From Bacteroidales bacterium (GTDB lineage Bacteria > Bacteroidota > Bacteroidia > Bacteroidales > WRLA01): a DNA stretch of 52,289 nucleotides. The stretch lies in NCBI GenBank assembly GCA_031254805.1, contig JAIRTP010000003.1, forward strand, positions 1 to 52,289, written 5' to 3'. The notes below the pieces were generated by a model, which worked only from the letters and a program-made list of their open reading frames with translations, had not been told where the DNA came from and made no database searches. The position numbers and the translations under genes were made by a program. Of this stretch, positions 26,996-37,360 are shown piece after piece (positions within the stretch are counted from its first letter, which is position 1; every line of letters starts with the position of its first letter).

Positions 26996-27418
26996 ATGGG
27001 ATCTAGAAAACATCATACAGCAGAAGCACGAAAAGAGGCAAAAAAAGTACAATACTTTGCCAAATTGAATGACTGTCCGACTTCGCCGAGAAAAATGCGT
27101 CGCGTTGTTGATATGGTTAGAGGAATGGAAGCGGAAAAAGCGTTATACATTTTGAAAAACGCTTCGCAAGAAGCATCAACCAGAGTTTATAAACTTCTTC
27201 TTTCGGCCATCTCCAACTGGCAACAAAAGAATGAAGGCGTGAGAATGGAAAATGCAGAACTCTATATTAAAGAGATTATGGTTGACAGTGGAAAAATGTT
27301 GAAAAGAATGCGTCCGGCTCCGCGCGGAATGGGACATCATATTCTCAAACGCTCCAATCATGTTACTTTAATACTTGGAAATAAAGTCGAAGAGCAAACC
27401 GTAAAAGCGGCAGAATAA
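26996..27418 (+). CDS. rplV: 50S ribosomal protein uL22
   Basis: A 140-residue uL22 whose loop lines the exit tunnel. The core [15 protein letters not shown] and the loop region [16 protein letters not shown] are clear. About 20 residues longer at the N-terminus than E. coli uL22, as is common in Bacteroidota. Confidence 0.97.
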   Translation: MGSRKHHTAEARKEAKKVQYFAKLNDCPTSPRKMRRVVDMVRGMEAEKALYILKNASQEASTRVYKLLLSAISNWQQKNEGVRMENAELYIKEIMVDSGKMLKRMRPAPRGMGHHILKRSNHVTLILGNKVEEQTVKAAE

Positions 27419-27446
27419 TTAAGTAAAATAGCGAAAAAAGATATAC

Positions 27447-28205
27447 ATGGGACAAAAAACAAATCCAATAGGTCTTAGATTAGGCATCATTCGCGGATGG
27501 GAATCCAATTGGTATGGAGGAAAAAGATTTGACGAAAAATTAGTTGAAGACAATAAGATCAGAAAATATCTAAATGTGCGTTTAGCAAAATCGGGTATTT
27601 CAAAAATAGTGATCGAGCGTAACTTAAAGTTGGTTACGGTAACTATTCATTCGGCTCGTCCGGGTTTGATCATTGGAAAAGGCGGTCAAGAAGTTGACAA
27701 ACTGAAAGAAGAGTTGAAGAAGATCACTGATAAAGAAGTTCAAGTGAATATCAACGAAGTAAAACGCCCTGATCTTGACGCCGTTTTAGTGGCTGCATCG
27801 GTAGCTAAACAAATTGAAGGCCGTGTCAGTTTCCGCCGCGCTGTGAAAATGGTTATCGCTTCAACTATGAGATCTGGAGCGGAAGGAATCAAAGTGATGG
27901 TATCCGGTCGTTTAGGCGGAGCGGAGATGGCTCGTTCGGAACAATATAAAGAAGGACGAATTCCTTTGCACACGTTGCGCGCCGATATTGATTATGCCAC
28001 GGCGGAAGCGCATACTTCATACGGACGCATCGGCGTAAAAGTATGGATATTCAGAGGCGAAGTATATGATAAACGTGAAAATGTTCTCTTCTCAAACACA
28101 ACAGCTTATTCAGGACAAAAACCGATGGGCGGAGGCGAAAGAAGACGCGAAGGCGGCGAAAGAAGACGCGGAGGCGGAGAGAGACGCAAAAGAAGAAATA
28201 ATTAA
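27447..28205 (+). CDS. rpsC: 30S ribosomal protein uS3
   Basis: A 252-residue uS3 at the mRNA entry channel. The KH domain loop [14 protein letters not shown] and the C-terminal [12 protein letters not shown] are visible. The last 25 residues are an unusual Arg/Gly/Glu-rich tail with repeats of GGGERRR, likely disordered and RNA-binding. Confidence 0.98.
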   Translation: MGQKTNPIGLRLGIIRGWESNWYGGKRFDEKLVEDNKIRKYLNVRLAKSGISKIVIERNLKLVTVTIHSARPGLIIGKGGQEVDKLKEELKKITDKEVQVNINEVKRPDLDAVLVAASVAKQIEGRVSFRRAVKMVIASTMRSGAEGIKVMVSGRLGGAEMARSEQYKEGRIPLHTLRADIDYATAEAHTSYGRIGVKVWIFRGEVYDKRENVLFSNTTAYSGQKPMGGGERRREGGERRRGGGERRKRRNN

Positions 28206-28227
28206 TAATATAAAATAAGCGAGTAAA

Positions 28228-28659
28228 ATGTTACAGCCAAAAAGGACAAAATATAGAAAGCAGCAAAAGAATAAAGGCTCCATCAAAGGCAATGCGCACC
28301 GTGGAACCGAGATTGCATTTGGCTCCTACGGTATCAAAGCCCTCCAATTCGGATGGATTACCGGACGTCAAATAGAAGCTGCGCGTCAGGCAGTTACACG
28401 TCACATGAAAAGAGAAGGACAAATCTGGATCAGAATATTTCCGGATAAACCTTTAACAAAGAAACCTGCCGAAGTACGTATGGGTAAAGGTAAAGGAGCT
28501 CCCGAATTGTTTGTAGCAACCGTAAAACCGGGAAGAATACTTTTCGAAGCGGACGGCGTACCTTTGGAACTTGCAAAAGAAGCGTTACGCCTTGCAGCAC
28601 AAAAATTGCCTGTGACAACCAAGTTTATTTTGCGTCGCGATTATGACGCTAATGCATAA
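28228..28659 (+). CDS. rplP: 50S ribosomal protein uL16
   Basis: A 143-residue uL16, which helps place the A-site t[17 protein letters not shown] at the start and [20 protein letters not shown] in the middle identify it. The arginine region hydroxylated in some bacteria (PVAE/RMGKGK) is conserved. Confidence 0.97.
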   Translation: MLQPKRTKYRKQQKNKGSIKGNAHRGTEIAFGSYGIKALQFGWITGRQIEAARQAVTRHMKREGQIWIRIFPDKPLTKKPAEVRMGKGKGAPELFVATVKPGRILFEADGVPLELAKEALRLAAQKLPVTTKFILRRDYDANA

Positions 28660-28680
28660 CCCAAAAACTTTTAAGTGAAG

Positions 28681-28884
28681 ATGAAAAAAGAAGAAGCTTT
28701 AAGAGAACTTTCGACAAGCGATTTGATCGAAAGATTAGAAGGGGAAACATTGCAATTGATGAAATTGCGCCTCAACCATGCGGTGAATCCATTGGATAAT
28801 CCCAATACGTTGAAGGCATACAGAAAATCTATAGCCAGAATTAAAACTGAGCTGAGAAGAAGAGAAATTGAAAATATCAAGTAA
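28681..28884 (+). CDS. rpmC: 50S ribosomal protein uL29
   Basis: A 67-residue two-helix protein at the tunnel exit. I chose the ATG at 28681 over the GTG two codons upstream (28675), because [10 protein letters not shown] fits family starts. The motif [21 protein letters not shown] is typical of the phylum. Confidence 0.93.
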   Translation: MKKEEALRELSTSDLIERLEGETLQLMKLRLNHAVNPLDNPNTLKAYRKSIARIKTELRRREIENIK

Positions 28885-28888
28885 TAAA

Positions 28889-29143
28889 ATGGAACGTAAT
28901 CTCAGAAAAGAAAAAATAGGGGTTGTTACCAGTAATAAAATGGAGAAATCCATTACGGTGATAGTAGAGCGTAAAGTAAAACACTCGAAGTATGGAAAAT
29001 TCGTAAAGAAAACTTCCAAATTTCATGCGCACGACGAAAACAACCAATGCGGCGAAGGCGATACCGTAAGAATCGCAGAAACGCGCCCGCTGAGCAAAAC
29101 GAAGTGTTGGCGATTAGTCGAAATTATTGAAAGAGCGAAATAA
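28889..29143 (+). CDS. rpsQ: 30S ribosomal protein uS17
   Basis: An 84-residue OB-fold protein, a primary 16S rRNA binder. The ATG at 28889, 4 bases after the rpmC stop, gives [20 protein letters not shown], the expected start; a TTG at 28868 would lie inside rpmC. The C-terminal part has [20 protein letters not shown]. Confidence 0.96.
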   Translation: MERNLRKEKIGVVTSNKMEKSITVIVERKVKHSKYGKFVKKTSKFHAHDENNQCGEGDTVRIAETRPLSKTKCWRLVEIIERAK

Positions 29144-29145
29144 TT

Positions 29146-29514
29146 ATGATACAACAAGAATCCAGATTAGCTGTAGCAGATAACAGCGGGGCAAAAGAAG
29201 TACTTTGTATCCGCGTGCTAGGCGGAACCGGGAAAAGGTATGCCAGTGTTGGAGACCGTATTGTGGTAACTGTAAAAAAAGCGTTGCCCGACGGAAACAT
29301 CAAAAAAGGAGCCGTTTCCAAGGCCGTCATCGTGCGAACTAAAAAAGAAGTTCGTCGTAACGATGGTTCATACATCCGCTTTGACGATAACGCGGTTGTA
29401 TTATTGAACGCTGCGGGAGAAATGATAGGCACACGTATCTTCGGTCCCGTTGCCAGAGAGTTGAGAGAGAAACAATATATGAAAATTGTATCCTTAGCCC
29501 CGGAGGTGCTTTAA
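29146..29514 (+). CDS. rplN: 50S ribosomal protein uL14
   Basis: A 122-residue uL14 at the subunit interface. [19 protein letters not shown] and [13 protein letters not shown] are diagnostic. Starts 2 bases after the rpsQ stop. Confidence 0.98.
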   Translation: MIQQESRLAVADNSGAKEVLCIRVLGGTGKRYASVGDRIVVTVKKALPDGNIKKGAVSKAVIVRTKKEVRRNDGSYIRFDDNAVVLLNAAGEMIGTRIFGPVARELREKQYMKIVSLAPEVL

Positions 29515-29528
29515 AAAGTTAAAAAGTT

Positions 29529-29852
29529 ATGCGTAGAAAATTTCATGTAAAAAAAGGAGATACGGTTATAGTAATTGCCGGCGAATCCAAAGGTCAAAAA
29601 GGACAAGTACGCGAAGTATTGGTTAAAAAATCACGCGCTATTGTAAGCGGCGTGAATATGATCAAAAAACATCAAAAGCCCAATACTAAATTTCCTCAAG
29701 GAGGAATTATTGATATGGAAGCCCCTATTCACCTTTCCAACCTTATGGTTGTAGATAGCGCCGGAAAACCAACCCGTATCGGCCGTAAACAAGATTCGAA
29801 AACAGGAAAACTTGTTCGTTATTCCAAAAAATCAGGGGAGGTAATTAAATAA
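29529..29852 (+). CDS. rplX: 50S ribosomal protein uL24
   Basis: A 107-residue assembly-initiator protein with an N-terminal KOW motif ([20 protein letters not shown]). Its stop overlaps the rplE start by one base (TAATG). Confidence 0.97.
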   Translation: MRRKFHVKKGDTVIVIAGESKGQKGQVREVLVKKSRAIVSGVNMIKKHQKPNTKFPQGGIIDMEAPIHLSNLMVVDSAGKPTRIGRKQDSKTGKLVRYSKKSGEVIK

Positions 29853-30409
29853 TGAGTAACTACATTCCAAGACTAAAAGAGAAGTACGTCCAAGAAATTG
29901 TGCCCGCAATGATGGAACAATTTCAGTACAAAACAGTGATGCAAGTTCCGCGTCTTCAAAAGATTAGTATCAATCAAGGTATTGGCGCAGGTATCGCAGA
30001 TAAAAAACTCATAGAGTTCGGCGTACAAGAATTGACGCAAATTACAGGACAAAAAGCGGTTCCGACAATCTCAAGAAAAGACATCTCTAACTTTAAATTA
30101 AGAAGAGGAATGGCTATCGGAGCGCGCGTGACTTTACGCGGAGAGAGAATGTTTGAATTTTTAGATCGTTTGATCGCCGTTTCAATACCGCGTATTCGCG
30201 ACTTTAAAGGGATCAACGACAAAGGATTCGATGGCAGAGGAAATTACTCTTTTGGAGTAAGCGAGCAAATCATCTTTCCAGAAATCAATATGGATAAAGT
30301 AAATAAAATCAACGGTGTAAATATCACTTTTGTTACTACCGCCCGCACCGATAAAGAGGTGCTTGAGTTATTGAAAAAATTTGGATTACCTTTTAAAAAC
30401 CAAAAGTAA
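29852..30409 (+). CDS. rplE: 50S ribosomal protein uL5
   Basis: A 185-residue uL5 that binds 5S rRNA in the central protuberance. [16 protein letters not shown] and [18 protein letters not shown] are family marks. Translation is coupled to rplX. Confidence 0.97.
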   Translation: MSNYIPRLKEKYVQEIVPAMMEQFQYKTVMQVPRLQKISINQGIGAGIADKKLIEFGVQELTQITGQKAVPTISRKDISNFKLRRGMAIGARVTLRGERMFEFLDRLIAVSIPRIRDFKGINDKGFDGRGNYSFGVSEQIIFPEINMDKVNKINGVNITFVTTARTDKEVLELLKKFGLPFKNQK

Positions 30410-30410
30410 T

Positions 30411-30680
30411 ATGGCAAAGGAATCAATGAAAGCACGCGAGGTAAAACGCGCTCGTCTTGCAGCAAAATATGCTGAAAAACGTGCAGAATTAAAAGCTGCA
30501 GGAGACTATGTAGGCCTCCAAAAACTTCCGAAAAACTCTAATCCGATCCGTTTGCACAACAGATGTAAACTGACGGGACGTCCGAAAGGATATATGCGTA
30601 AATTCGGAATCTCACGTATCAATTTTAGAGAGATGGCGGCAAACGGTTTAATTCCGGGCGTAAAAAAAGCAAGCTGGTAG
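30411..30680 (+). CDS. rpsN: 30S ribosomal protein uS14 (zinc-free form)
   Basis: An 89-residue uS14. The start at 30411 ([13 protein letters not shown]) lies one base after the rplE stop; an upstream in-frame ATG inside rplE is not expected to be used. It is the long form without CX2C zinc ligands (only one cysteine, in [10 protein letters not shown]). Confidence 0.97.
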   Translation: MAKESMKAREVKRARLAAKYAEKRAELKAAGDYVGLQKLPKNSNPIRLHNRCKLTGRPKGYMRKFGISRINFREMAANGLIPGVKKASW

Positions 30681-30717
30681 TAAATAATATTTTGTAACGA
30701 CAGGAAAATAAAAGAAT

Positions 30718-31116
30718 ATGATAACGGATCCAATTGCAGATTATTTAACCCGCATTAGAAATGCTGTAAAAGCAAATCACAGGGTTGTGGAAATTCCTGC
30801 ATCAAAGGTAAAAAGGGATATAACTAAGATATTATTCGAAAAAGGATATATCCTCAATTATAAATTTGAAGATAACGATAAGTCGGGCAATATCAAAATA
30901 GCCTTGAAATACCATCCGGTAACAAAAGAAAGCGCTATTAGAACTATTACGAGAGTAAGTAAGCCCGGTTTAAGAAAATATGTGAAAGCCGACGAGCTTC
31001 CTCGCGTGATGAACGGACTTGGAATCGCTGTTATTTCAACTTCTCACGGTATGATGACCGATAAAGAGGCAAAACAACAGAATGTTGGCGGAGAAGTAAT
31101 TTGTTATATCTCGTAA
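30718..31116 (+). CDS. rpsH: 30S ribosomal protein uS8
   Basis: A 132-residue uS8, a central 16S rRNA binder. The start [13 protein letters not shown] and the end [20 protein letters not shown] are characteristic. In enterobacteria uS8 represses the spc operon; no such site was identified here. Confidence 0.98.
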   Translation: MITDPIADYLTRIRNAVKANHRVVEIPASKVKRDITKILFEKGYILNYKFEDNDKSGNIKIALKYHPVTKESAIRTITRVSKPGLRKYVKADELPRVMNGLGIAVISTSHGMMTDKEAKQQNVGGEVICYIS

Positions 31117-31131
31117 AGCAAGGAGGAAAGT

Positions 31132-31686
31132 ATGTCAAGGATAGGTAAATTACCCATAACGCTTCCACAGGGAATACAAGTAACGGTTGAGAACAACGAA
31201 GTCATCGTGAAAGGTAAACTTGGCGAATTGAAGCAAATTGTAAAACCGGAAATACAAGTAGCGGTAGAAGACGGCTCGGTAAAATTAAGCATCACGGAAG
31301 AGACGAAAGAAAATAAATCATTACACGGCTTATATCGTGCGCTGATCAATAATATGGTCGTCGGAGTTTCTGAAGGGTTTAAAGCAGACTTGGAGTTAGT
31401 CGGAGTTGGTTACAAGGCGACAAATACCGGACAAGTATTGGAACTCACGTTGGGATATTCGCACTATATTTATTTCCAACTTCCAAAAGAAATAAAAGTA
31501 GAAACAACCAACGAAAGAGGTAAAAATTCGACGATTGCGCTTACGAGTTACGACAAGCAACTTTTAGGACAAGTAGTCGCTAAAATACGTTCGCTTCGTC
31601 CGCCGGAACCTTATAAAGGCAAAGGTATTAGATTTAAAAACGAAGTTCTCAGACGTAAAGTGGGCAAATCGGCAGCTAAGAAGTAA
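31132..31686 (+). CDS. rplF: 50S ribosomal protein uL6
   Basis: A 184-residue uL6 at the factor-binding face. MSRIGKLPITLPQGIQV and the C-terminal RPPEPYKGKGIRF are diagnostic. Confidence 0.98.
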   Translation: MSRIGKLPITLPQGIQVTVENNEVIVKGKLGELKQIVKPEIQVAVEDGSVKLSITEETKENKSLHGLYRALINNMVVGVSEGFKADLELVGVGYKATNTGQVLELTLGYSHYIYFQLPKEIKVETTNERGKNSTIALTSYDKQLLGQVVAKIRSLRPPEPYKGKGIRFKNEVLRRKVGKSAAKK

Positions 31687-31710
31687 TAGGACAATAAAAT
31701 TTAAAGCAAG

Positions 31711-32073
31711 ATGGCTATTAATAATAAAAAAGAATACAGAAGAAATCGAATTAAACGCCGTATCAGAAAGAGACTTTCCGGTACAGCCGAAAGACCAAGA
31801 ATGTCTGTATTTAGAAGTAATAAAGAGATATACGTTCAATTTATCGACGATTTGAACAGTAAGACCCTTGCTGCGGCATCGTCGAAAAGCGAATCGATGA
31901 AAGAAGTAAAAGGCACGAAAATGGAGATTGCCGCGCAAGTAGGAAAATTAGCTGCGGAAGCAGCCAAATCGGCAGGCATTTCAACAGTCGTATTTGATAG
32001 AAACGGATATCTCTATCATGGAAGAGTAAAAGCGTTAGCTGACGCTGCAAGAGAAGGTGGTCTTAAATTTTAA
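31711..32073 (+). CDS. rplR: 50S ribosomal protein uL18
   Basis: A 120-residue 5S rRNA binder. Basic N-terminus ([14 protein letters not shown]) followed by [16 protein letters not shown], and the C-terminal [20 protein letters not shown]. Confidence 0.97.
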   Translation: MAINNKKEYRRNRIKRRIRKRLSGTAERPRMSVFRSNKEIYVQFIDDLNSKTLAAASSKSESMKEVKGTKMEIAAQVGKLAAEAAKSAGISTVVFDRNGYLYHGRVKALADAAREGGLKF

Positions 32074-32082
32074 AAGAAAATT

Positions 32083-32601
32083 ATGTCAAACATAAACATC
32101 AAAAGAGTAAAATCCAGCGAGATTGAATTTAAAGACAAACTCGTTAGCATCCAAAGAGTAACAAAAGTTACTAAAGGGGGACGTACGTTCAGCTTTTCAG
32201 CTATCGTAGTGGTAGGAAATGAAAATGGCGTAGTTGGCTACGGATTAGGAAAAGCAAAAGAAGTACAAGCGGCGCTTCAAAAAGGAATCGATGACGCGAA
32301 GAAAAACTTGGTCAAAGTTCCGATATTGAAAGGCACTATTCCGCACGAACAATACGGCAAATATAGCGGCGCATACGTATTCTTGAAACCGGCGGCTCCC
32401 GGTACGGGAGTTATTGCAGGAGGAGCTATGCGCGCCGTGTTGGAAAGCGTGGGCGTAACCGACGTCTTGGCGAAATCAAAAGGATCGTCGAACCCGCACA
32501 GCGTAGTAAAAGCTACTTTTGACGCTTTGTTGCAAATGCGCGACGCTTATACCGTTTCTCAACTTCGCGGCGTAGATTTGAATACAGTGTTTAACGGTTA
32601 A
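32083..32601 (+). CDS. rpsE: 30S ribosomal protein uS5
   Basis: A 172-residue uS5, involved in decoding accuracy. [16 protein letters not shown] and [17 protein letters not shown] are the conserved RNA-binding segments. Confidence 0.98.
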   Translation: MSNINIKRVKSSEIEFKDKLVSIQRVTKVTKGGRTFSFSAIVVVGNENGVVGYGLGKAKEVQAALQKGIDDAKKNLVKVPILKGTIPHEQYGKYSGAYVFLKPAAPGTGVIAGGAMRAVLESVGVTDVLAKSKGSSNPHSVVKATFDALLQMRDAYTVSQLRGVDLNTVFNG

Positions 32602-32615
32602 AAATAGATATTGCG

Positions 32616-32795
32616 ATGAAAAAATACAAAGTAACACAAGTCAGAAGCAGTATTGGGCGTCCTGCGACGCAAAAGCGCACTTTAGAAGCGCTGGGATTAA
32701 GAAAACTTAATCAAACTGTAGAACATCAAGGAACGCCTCAAATTGAAGGTATGCTTGAAAAGGTAAAGCATTTAGTAATTATTGAAGAAATCTAA
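32616..32795 (+). CDS. rpmD: 50S ribosomal protein uL30
   Basis: A 59-residue protein starting MKKYKVTQVRSSIGRP and ending LVIIEEI. The motifs TLEALGLRKLNQTV and the position between rpsE and rplO identify it. It begins 14 bases after the rpsE stop. Confidence 0.96.
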   Translation: MKKYKVTQVRSSIGRPATQKRTLEALGLRKLNQTVEHQGTPQIEGMLEKVKHLVIIEEI

Positions 32796-32821
32796 GTTTT
32801 AACCCTTTTAGACTAACAAAA

Positions 32822-33268
32822 ATGGATTTAAGTAATTTGAAGCCAGCAAAAGGCTCTGTACGAAAAAGAAAAAGAATAGGACGCGGTTCCGGATCAGGTC
32901 ATGGCGGAACATCAACGCGCGGACATAAAGGAGCTCAGTCAAGATCAGGATATTCTCAAAAGAGAGGTTTTGAAGGTGGGCAAATGCCTTTATACCGTCG
33001 CGTTCCAAAAGGCGGCTTTAAAAATATTAATAGAATCGAATATGTTGGTATCAACATCGACCGTATTCAAAAATTACATGACGAGAAAGGTATCAATGTT
33101 TTCACGATCGATACATTTAGAGAAAACGGGCTCGTTTCTAAAAACGACTTTATCAAAATTCTCGGACGCGGCGAATTAAGCGCGAAAGTTGAAGTAACTG
33201 CGCACGCTTTTTCTGAAACGGCTGTCAAAGCTATTGAAGCAAATGGCGGTGTTGCAACTAAAATTTAA
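32822..33268 (+). CDS. rplO: 50S ribosomal protein uL15
   Basis: A 148-residue late-assembly protein. The Gly/Arg-rich N-terminus (RIGRGSGSGHGGTSTRGHKG) and GFEGGQMPLYRRVPKGGF are characteristic. secY follows after 6 bases. Confidence 0.98.
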   Translation: MDLSNLKPAKGSVRKRKRIGRGSGSGHGGTSTRGHKGAQSRSGYSQKRGFEGGQMPLYRRVPKGGFKNINRIEYVGINIDRIQKLHDEKGINVFTIDTFRENGLVSKNDFIKILGRGELSAKVEVTAHAFSETAVKAIEANGGVATKI

Positions 33269-33274
33269 TAGCCA

Positions 33275-34630
33275 ATGAAACGATTCATAGAAACTTTAAA
33301 GAATATTTGGAGTATAGAAGATCTTCGTAAGAAGATACTCTATACGTTGGGGATTGTCCTAATATATAGGTTAGGTTCTTATGTCGTATTACCGGGAGTC
33401 GACCCAACTTATTTAGCAGCGTTGAAACAACAAAGTAGCGAAGGACTTTTAGGATTGTTGAACATGTTCTCCGGCGGAGCGTTTGCTAATGCGTCGATTT
33501 TTGCATTGGGAATCATGCCTTATATTACGGCGTCCATTATCGTTCAGTTGCTTGGAATGGCTATTCCGTATTTTCAAAAACTTCAAAAAGAAGGCGAAAG
33601 CGGAAGAAAAAAAATGAATCAAATAACCAGATATTTAACTATTATCGTTTGTACAGTTCAAGCGCCTACTTACATCACTAACTTGAGGATGCAAGTCCCT
33701 TCTGAGGCTATTTATCCCTTTATTTCAGGCGGTTCGCCGTCGACTCTATTCTGGGTAGCGTCTATCATTATTTTGATATCCGGCACGCTGTTTGTCATGT
33801 GGCTTGGAGAGCGTATAACAGAAAGAGGAATAGGGAATGGTATTTCATTGATTATTATGATCGGTATTATCGCTCGCCTTCCTTTTGCACTTTTCGGAGA
33901 ATTTGCATCACGTATGGAACAGCAAGGAGGAGGCTTGGTTTTCTTTGTAGTGGAAATTGCCGTATTGGTGATGATCATTCTACTCTGTATTTTATTGGTA
34001 CAGGGAACGAGGAGAATTCCTGTGCAATATGCTAAAAGAGTGGTTGGAAATAAACAATATGGCGGCGTTCGTCAATATATACCAATAAAAATAAATGCGG
34101 CAGGGGTAATGCCTATCATCTTTGCGCAAGCAATCATGTTCTTGCCTTTGACGATTGTCGGATTTACAAATACAGAAGGCGGTATCTCCAACTTTTGGAC
34201 TACCATGTTGAATATGCATGGTTTTTGGTATAATTTTGTATTCTTTGTTTTAATCGTAGTGTTTACCTATTTCTATACGGCGATCACTATTAATCCGCAA
34301 CAAATGGCGGACGATATTAAAAAGAATGGCGGTTTTATCCCCGGCGTAAAACCGGGCAAGAAAACGGCGGAATATATTGATAATATTCTTTCTCGCATCA
34401 CTTTGCCGGGATCTATGTTCCTTGGCGTTGTAGCGATTCTTCCTGCCATTATAGCGCAAGCGGGCGTAACCAATGAGTTCTCAAGTTTCTATGGCGGAAC
34501 TTCATTGTTGATCCTGGTCGGCGTTATTTTGGATACGCTTTCGCAAATAGAAAGCCAATTGTTGATGCGTCATTATGACGGATTGATGAAAGACGGCAGA
34601 ATCAAAGGACGTTCCGGTGGAGGATATTAA
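33275..34630 (+). CDS. secY: preprotein translocase channel subunit SecY
   Basis: A 451-residue integral membrane protein with about ten helices that forms the Sec channel with SecE and SecG. GIMPYITASIIVQLL, the plug/loop QLQKEGESGRKKMNQ-type segment (LQKEGESGRKKMNQ) and the C-terminal LLMRHYDGLMKDGRIKGR are SecY marks. map begins 2 bases after its stop. Confidence 0.97.
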   Translation: MKRFIETLKNIWSIEDLRKKILYTLGIVLIYRLGSYVVLPGVDPTYLAALKQQSSEGLLGLLNMFSGGAFANASIFALGIMPYITASIIVQLLGMAIPYFQKLQKEGESGRKKMNQITRYLTIIVCTVQAPTYITNLRMQVPSEAIYPFISGGSPSTLFWVASIIILISGTLFVMWLGERITERGIGNGISLIIMIGIIARLPFALFGEFASRMEQQGGGLVFFVVEIAVLVMIILLCILLVQGTRRIPVQYAKRVVGNKQYGGVRQYIPIKINAAGVMPIIFAQAIMFLPLTIVGFTNTEGGISNFWTTMLNMHGFWYNFVFFVLIVVFTYFYTAITINPQQMADDIKKNGGFIPGVKPGKKTAEYIDNILSRITLPGSMFLGVVAILPAIIAQAGVTNEFSSFYGGTSLLILVGVILDTLSQIESQLLMRHYDGLMKDGRIKGRSGGGY

Positions 34631-34632
34631 AA

Positions 34633-35427
34633 ATGAAGGTAAATTTGGTTAAGACGGAGGCCGAAATAGAATTGATCCGTCAAAGTTCTTTACTTCTTGG
34701 TAAAACGCATGCGGAAGTAGCCAAACATATTCGTCCGGGCGTAACTACGCGACAACTCGACAAAATAGCCGAAGACTTTATCAGGTCGCACAACGCGCTT
34801 CCGAGTTTTAAAGGTTATGGCGGTTTTCCGGCGACATTATGTACGTCGGTCAACGAAGTTGTCGTACACGGCTTTCCCAACGATATTCCTTTGAAAGAAG
34901 GCGATATCGTCTCAATAGATTGCGGCGTTTATATGAACGGTTATCATGGCGATTCAGCTTATACGTATCCTGTCGGAGAAATATCGGAAGATCTTATGAA
35001 TTTGTTGAAGCGCACGAAGCAGTCCCTATATTTTGGCATTGAAAAAGCGGTGCACGGTAAACGAACGGGCGATATCGGACATGTCGTTCAAAGTTATAGC
35101 GAATCGTTCGGTTACGGCGTAGTACGAGATTTGGTAGGACATGGCGTCGGTAAAAATTTGCACGAAAAACCCGATGTTCCCAATTATGGAAGAAAAGGAA
35201 CGGGACATAAATTGGAAAGCGGCATGACCATTGCGATCGAACCGATGATCACTTTAGGAAAACGCCATATCGATATCGACAACGATGGATGGACAATTCG
35301 TACTATAGATGGCAAAGCTGCCGCTCATTACGAACATACCGTAGCGATAAGGAAAGATAAAGCAGAAATTCTGACAACCTTTGAATTTATTGAGGAAGAG
35401 TTGAAAAAACATGGAATAGTTATTTAA
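34633..35427 (+). CDS. map: type I methionine aminopeptidase
   Basis: A 264-residue metalloenzyme that removes the initiator methionine. Metal ligands fit Asp in SIDCGVYMNGYHGDSA (two aspartates), His in GHGVGKNLHEKP, and glutamates in AIEPMI and HYEHTVAI. There is no N-terminal extension. It is coupled to secY, as usual in this phylum. Confidence 0.97.
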   Translation: MKVNLVKTEAEIELIRQSSLLLGKTHAEVAKHIRPGVTTRQLDKIAEDFIRSHNALPSFKGYGGFPATLCTSVNEVVVHGFPNDIPLKEGDIVSIDCGVYMNGYHGDSAYTYPVGEISEDLMNLLKRTKQSLYFGIEKAVHGKRTGDIGHVVQSYSESFGYGVVRDLVGHGVGKNLHEKPDVPNYGRKGTGHKLESGMTIAIEPMITLGKRHIDIDNDGWTIRTIDGKAAAHYEHTVAIRKDKAEILTTFEFIEEELKKHGIVI

Positions 35428-35471
35428 TTCCAAAAAAATTAAAACGAATATTTGAGTAAATAAAAATTATT

Positions 35472-35690
35472 ATGGCAAAACAGATGGCAATAGAACAAGA
35501 TGGAACAGTGATTGAATCGCTGGGAAATGCCATGTTCCGTGTTGAGCTCGAGAATGGTCATGTCATAACGGCACACATATCGGGTAAAATGCGTATGCAC
35601 TACATCCGTATTTTGCCGGGCGACAGGGTAAAGGTCGAAATGACTCCTTACGATTTGACCAAGGGAAGAATAAGTTTTAGATATAAATAA
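35472..35690 (+). CDS. infA: translation initiation factor IF-1
   Basis: A 72-residue OB-fold factor that occupies the A site of the 30S subunit during initiation. [20 protein letters not shown] and [18 protein letters not shown] are diagnostic. Confidence 0.97.
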   Translation: MAKQMAIEQDGTVIESLGNAMFRVELENGHVITAHISGKMRMHYIRILPGDRVKVEMTPYDLTKGRISFRYK

Positions 35691-35711
35691 AAGAAGAAAA
35701 AGAAGATAGCG

Positions 35712-35828
35712 ATGAAAACCAGAGCATCAGTAAAAAAACGTACTCCCGATTGCAAGATCGTGAGAAGAAAAGGAAGATTGTACGTGATTAATAAAAAGAA
35801 TCCGAAGTACAAACAAAGACAAGGATAA
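35712..35828 (+). CDS. rpmJ: 50S ribosomal protein bL36
   Basis: A 38-residue protein: [19 protein letters not shown], then [17 protein letters not shown]. Only one cysteine is left, so it is the form without a full zinc site. Found between infA and rpsM, the standard position. Confidence 0.96.
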   Translation: MKTRASVKKRTPDCKIVRRKGRLYVINKKNPKYKQRQG

Positions 35829-35864
35829 TAATTAACAAAATCAACATTAAAACAAAAGATTTGT

Positions 35865-36245
35865 ATGGCAAGGATTGCTGGAGTTGATATTCCTAATAAT
35901 AAAAGAGGAGAAATCGGATTGACCTATATTTATGGCATAGGTCGTAGTTCGGCGCAAAAGATTTTGAAAGAAGCAGACGTAGATATAAATAAAAAAGTAG
36001 CTGATTGGAGCGATGACGAGCAAAACGCTATTCGTACGGTAATCGGAAATAGCTTCAAAGTAGAGGGAGAATTGCGTACCGAAGTACAAATGAACATTAA
36101 ACGATTAATGGATATTGGTTGCTACAGGGGAATCCGTCATCGTATTGGTTTGCCTTTGCGCGGCCAATCGACCAAAAACAATGCACGTACTCGTAAAGGT
36201 CGTAAGAAAACTGTCGCTAATAAGAAAAAGGCGCCTAAAGGCTAA
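35865..36245 (+). CDS. rpsM: 30S ribosomal protein uS13
   Basis: A 126-residue small-subunit head protein forming intersubunit bridges. [20 protein letters not shown] and [22 protein letters not shown] are diagnostic. First gene of the alpha-type segment. Confidence 0.98.
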   Translation: MARIAGVDIPNNKRGEIGLTYIYGIGRSSAQKILKEADVDINKKVADWSDDEQNAIRTVIGNSFKVEGELRTEVQMNIKRLMDIGCYRGIRHRIGLPLRGQSTKNNARTRKGRKKTVANKKKAPKG

Positions 36246-36288
36246 AAATTAGTATTAAAATAATAGTAGAAGCAACGTAAAAAAAATT

Positions 36289-36684
36289 ATGGCAAAAACA
36301 TCAAAAGGTAAAACCTCGAAAAAAAGGGTTGTTAAGGTTGATGCGCATGGAAGAGCTTATATCAATGCATCTTTTAACAACGTGATCGTTACCCTTACCA
36401 ACGGCGTCGGCCAAGTGATCTCTTGGTCGTCCGCAGGGAAAATGGGTTTTAGAGGTTCAAAGAAGAACACGCCTTACGCTGCGCAAATGGCGGCGGAAGA
36501 TTGTGGTAAAGTAGCATACGACTTGGGATTACGCAAAGTTAAAGTTTTCGTAAAAGGACCAGGTCAAGGACGTGAATCTGCAATTCGTAGCCTTCATGGA
36601 TTAGGCATTGAGGTTATGGAAATTAGAGATATAACGCCGCTGCCGCATAATGGTTGCAGACCACCTAAACGTAGAAGGGTATAA
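36289..36684 (+). CDS. rpsK: 30S ribosomal protein uS11
   Basis: A 131-residue platform protein. [19 protein letters not shown] and the C-terminal [18 protein letters not shown] are conserved. Confidence 0.98.
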   Translation: MAKTSKGKTSKKRVVKVDAHGRAYINASFNNVIVTLTNGVGQVISWSSAGKMGFRGSKKNTPYAAQMAAEDCGKVAYDLGLRKVKVFVKGPGQGRESAIRSLHGLGIEVMEIRDITPLPHNGCRPPKRRRV

Positions 36685-36726
36685 TTTTATAGTTTAAGAA
36701 TTAGAAATTGTAAAAAATCACGAAGA

Positions 36727-37329
36727 ATGGCAAGATATATTGGCCCTAAAACAAAAATAGCGCGTAAATTTAAAGAACCTATTTACGGACCGGACAAAGC
36801 ATACGATAGACGTAGTTATCCTCCGGGACAACATGGAAATAGTCACCACAGAGGTAAACGATCTGAATATGAAATTCAGTTGATGGCAAAACAAAAGGCG
36901 AAATATACTTATGGTATTTTAGAACGTCAATTTAGAAATCTCTATAAGGCCGCTTCCCGTAAAGGAGGGATTACCGGCGAGATTTTGCTCCAAATGTGCG
37001 AATCGCGTTTGGATAATGTCGTTTACCGCCTTGGAATAGCTCCGTCGCGCGCGGCGGCGCGTCAATTGGTTTCTCATCGCCATATTATTGTCGACGGCGA
37101 AGTAGTTAATATTCCAAGTTATCAACTCAAAGCAGGACAAACCATAGGCGTTCGTGAAAAATCAAAATCATTAGAAGCTATTACGGCGTCGCTCTCTTAC
37201 AGAACCTCTTACTCTTGGTTGGAATGGGATGAATATGCAATGACGGGAAAATTCATGCATATCCCCTTGAGAGTAGATATTCCGGAAAATATAAAAGAAC
37301 AACTGATCGTTGAGTTGTATTCTAAATAA
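36727..37329 (+). CDS. rpsD: 30S ribosomal protein uS4
   Basis: A 200-residue primary 16S rRNA binder. [25 protein letters not shown] and the S4 domain ([20 protein letters not shown]) are present; the N-terminus lacks a four-cysteine zinc site. In enterobacteria uS4 represses the alpha operon. Confidence 0.98.
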   Translation: MARYIGPKTKIARKFKEPIYGPDKAYDRRSYPPGQHGNSHHRGKRSEYEIQLMAKQKAKYTYGILERQFRNLYKAASRKGGITGEILLQMCESRLDNVVYRLGIAPSRAAARQLVSHRHIIVDGEVVNIPSYQLKAGQTIGVREKSKSLEAITASLSYRTSYSWLEWDEYAMTGKFMHIPLRVDIPENIKEQLIVELYSK

Positions 37330-37360
37330 TAGTTTGATTTAATAAAAAAAGGTTACAAAT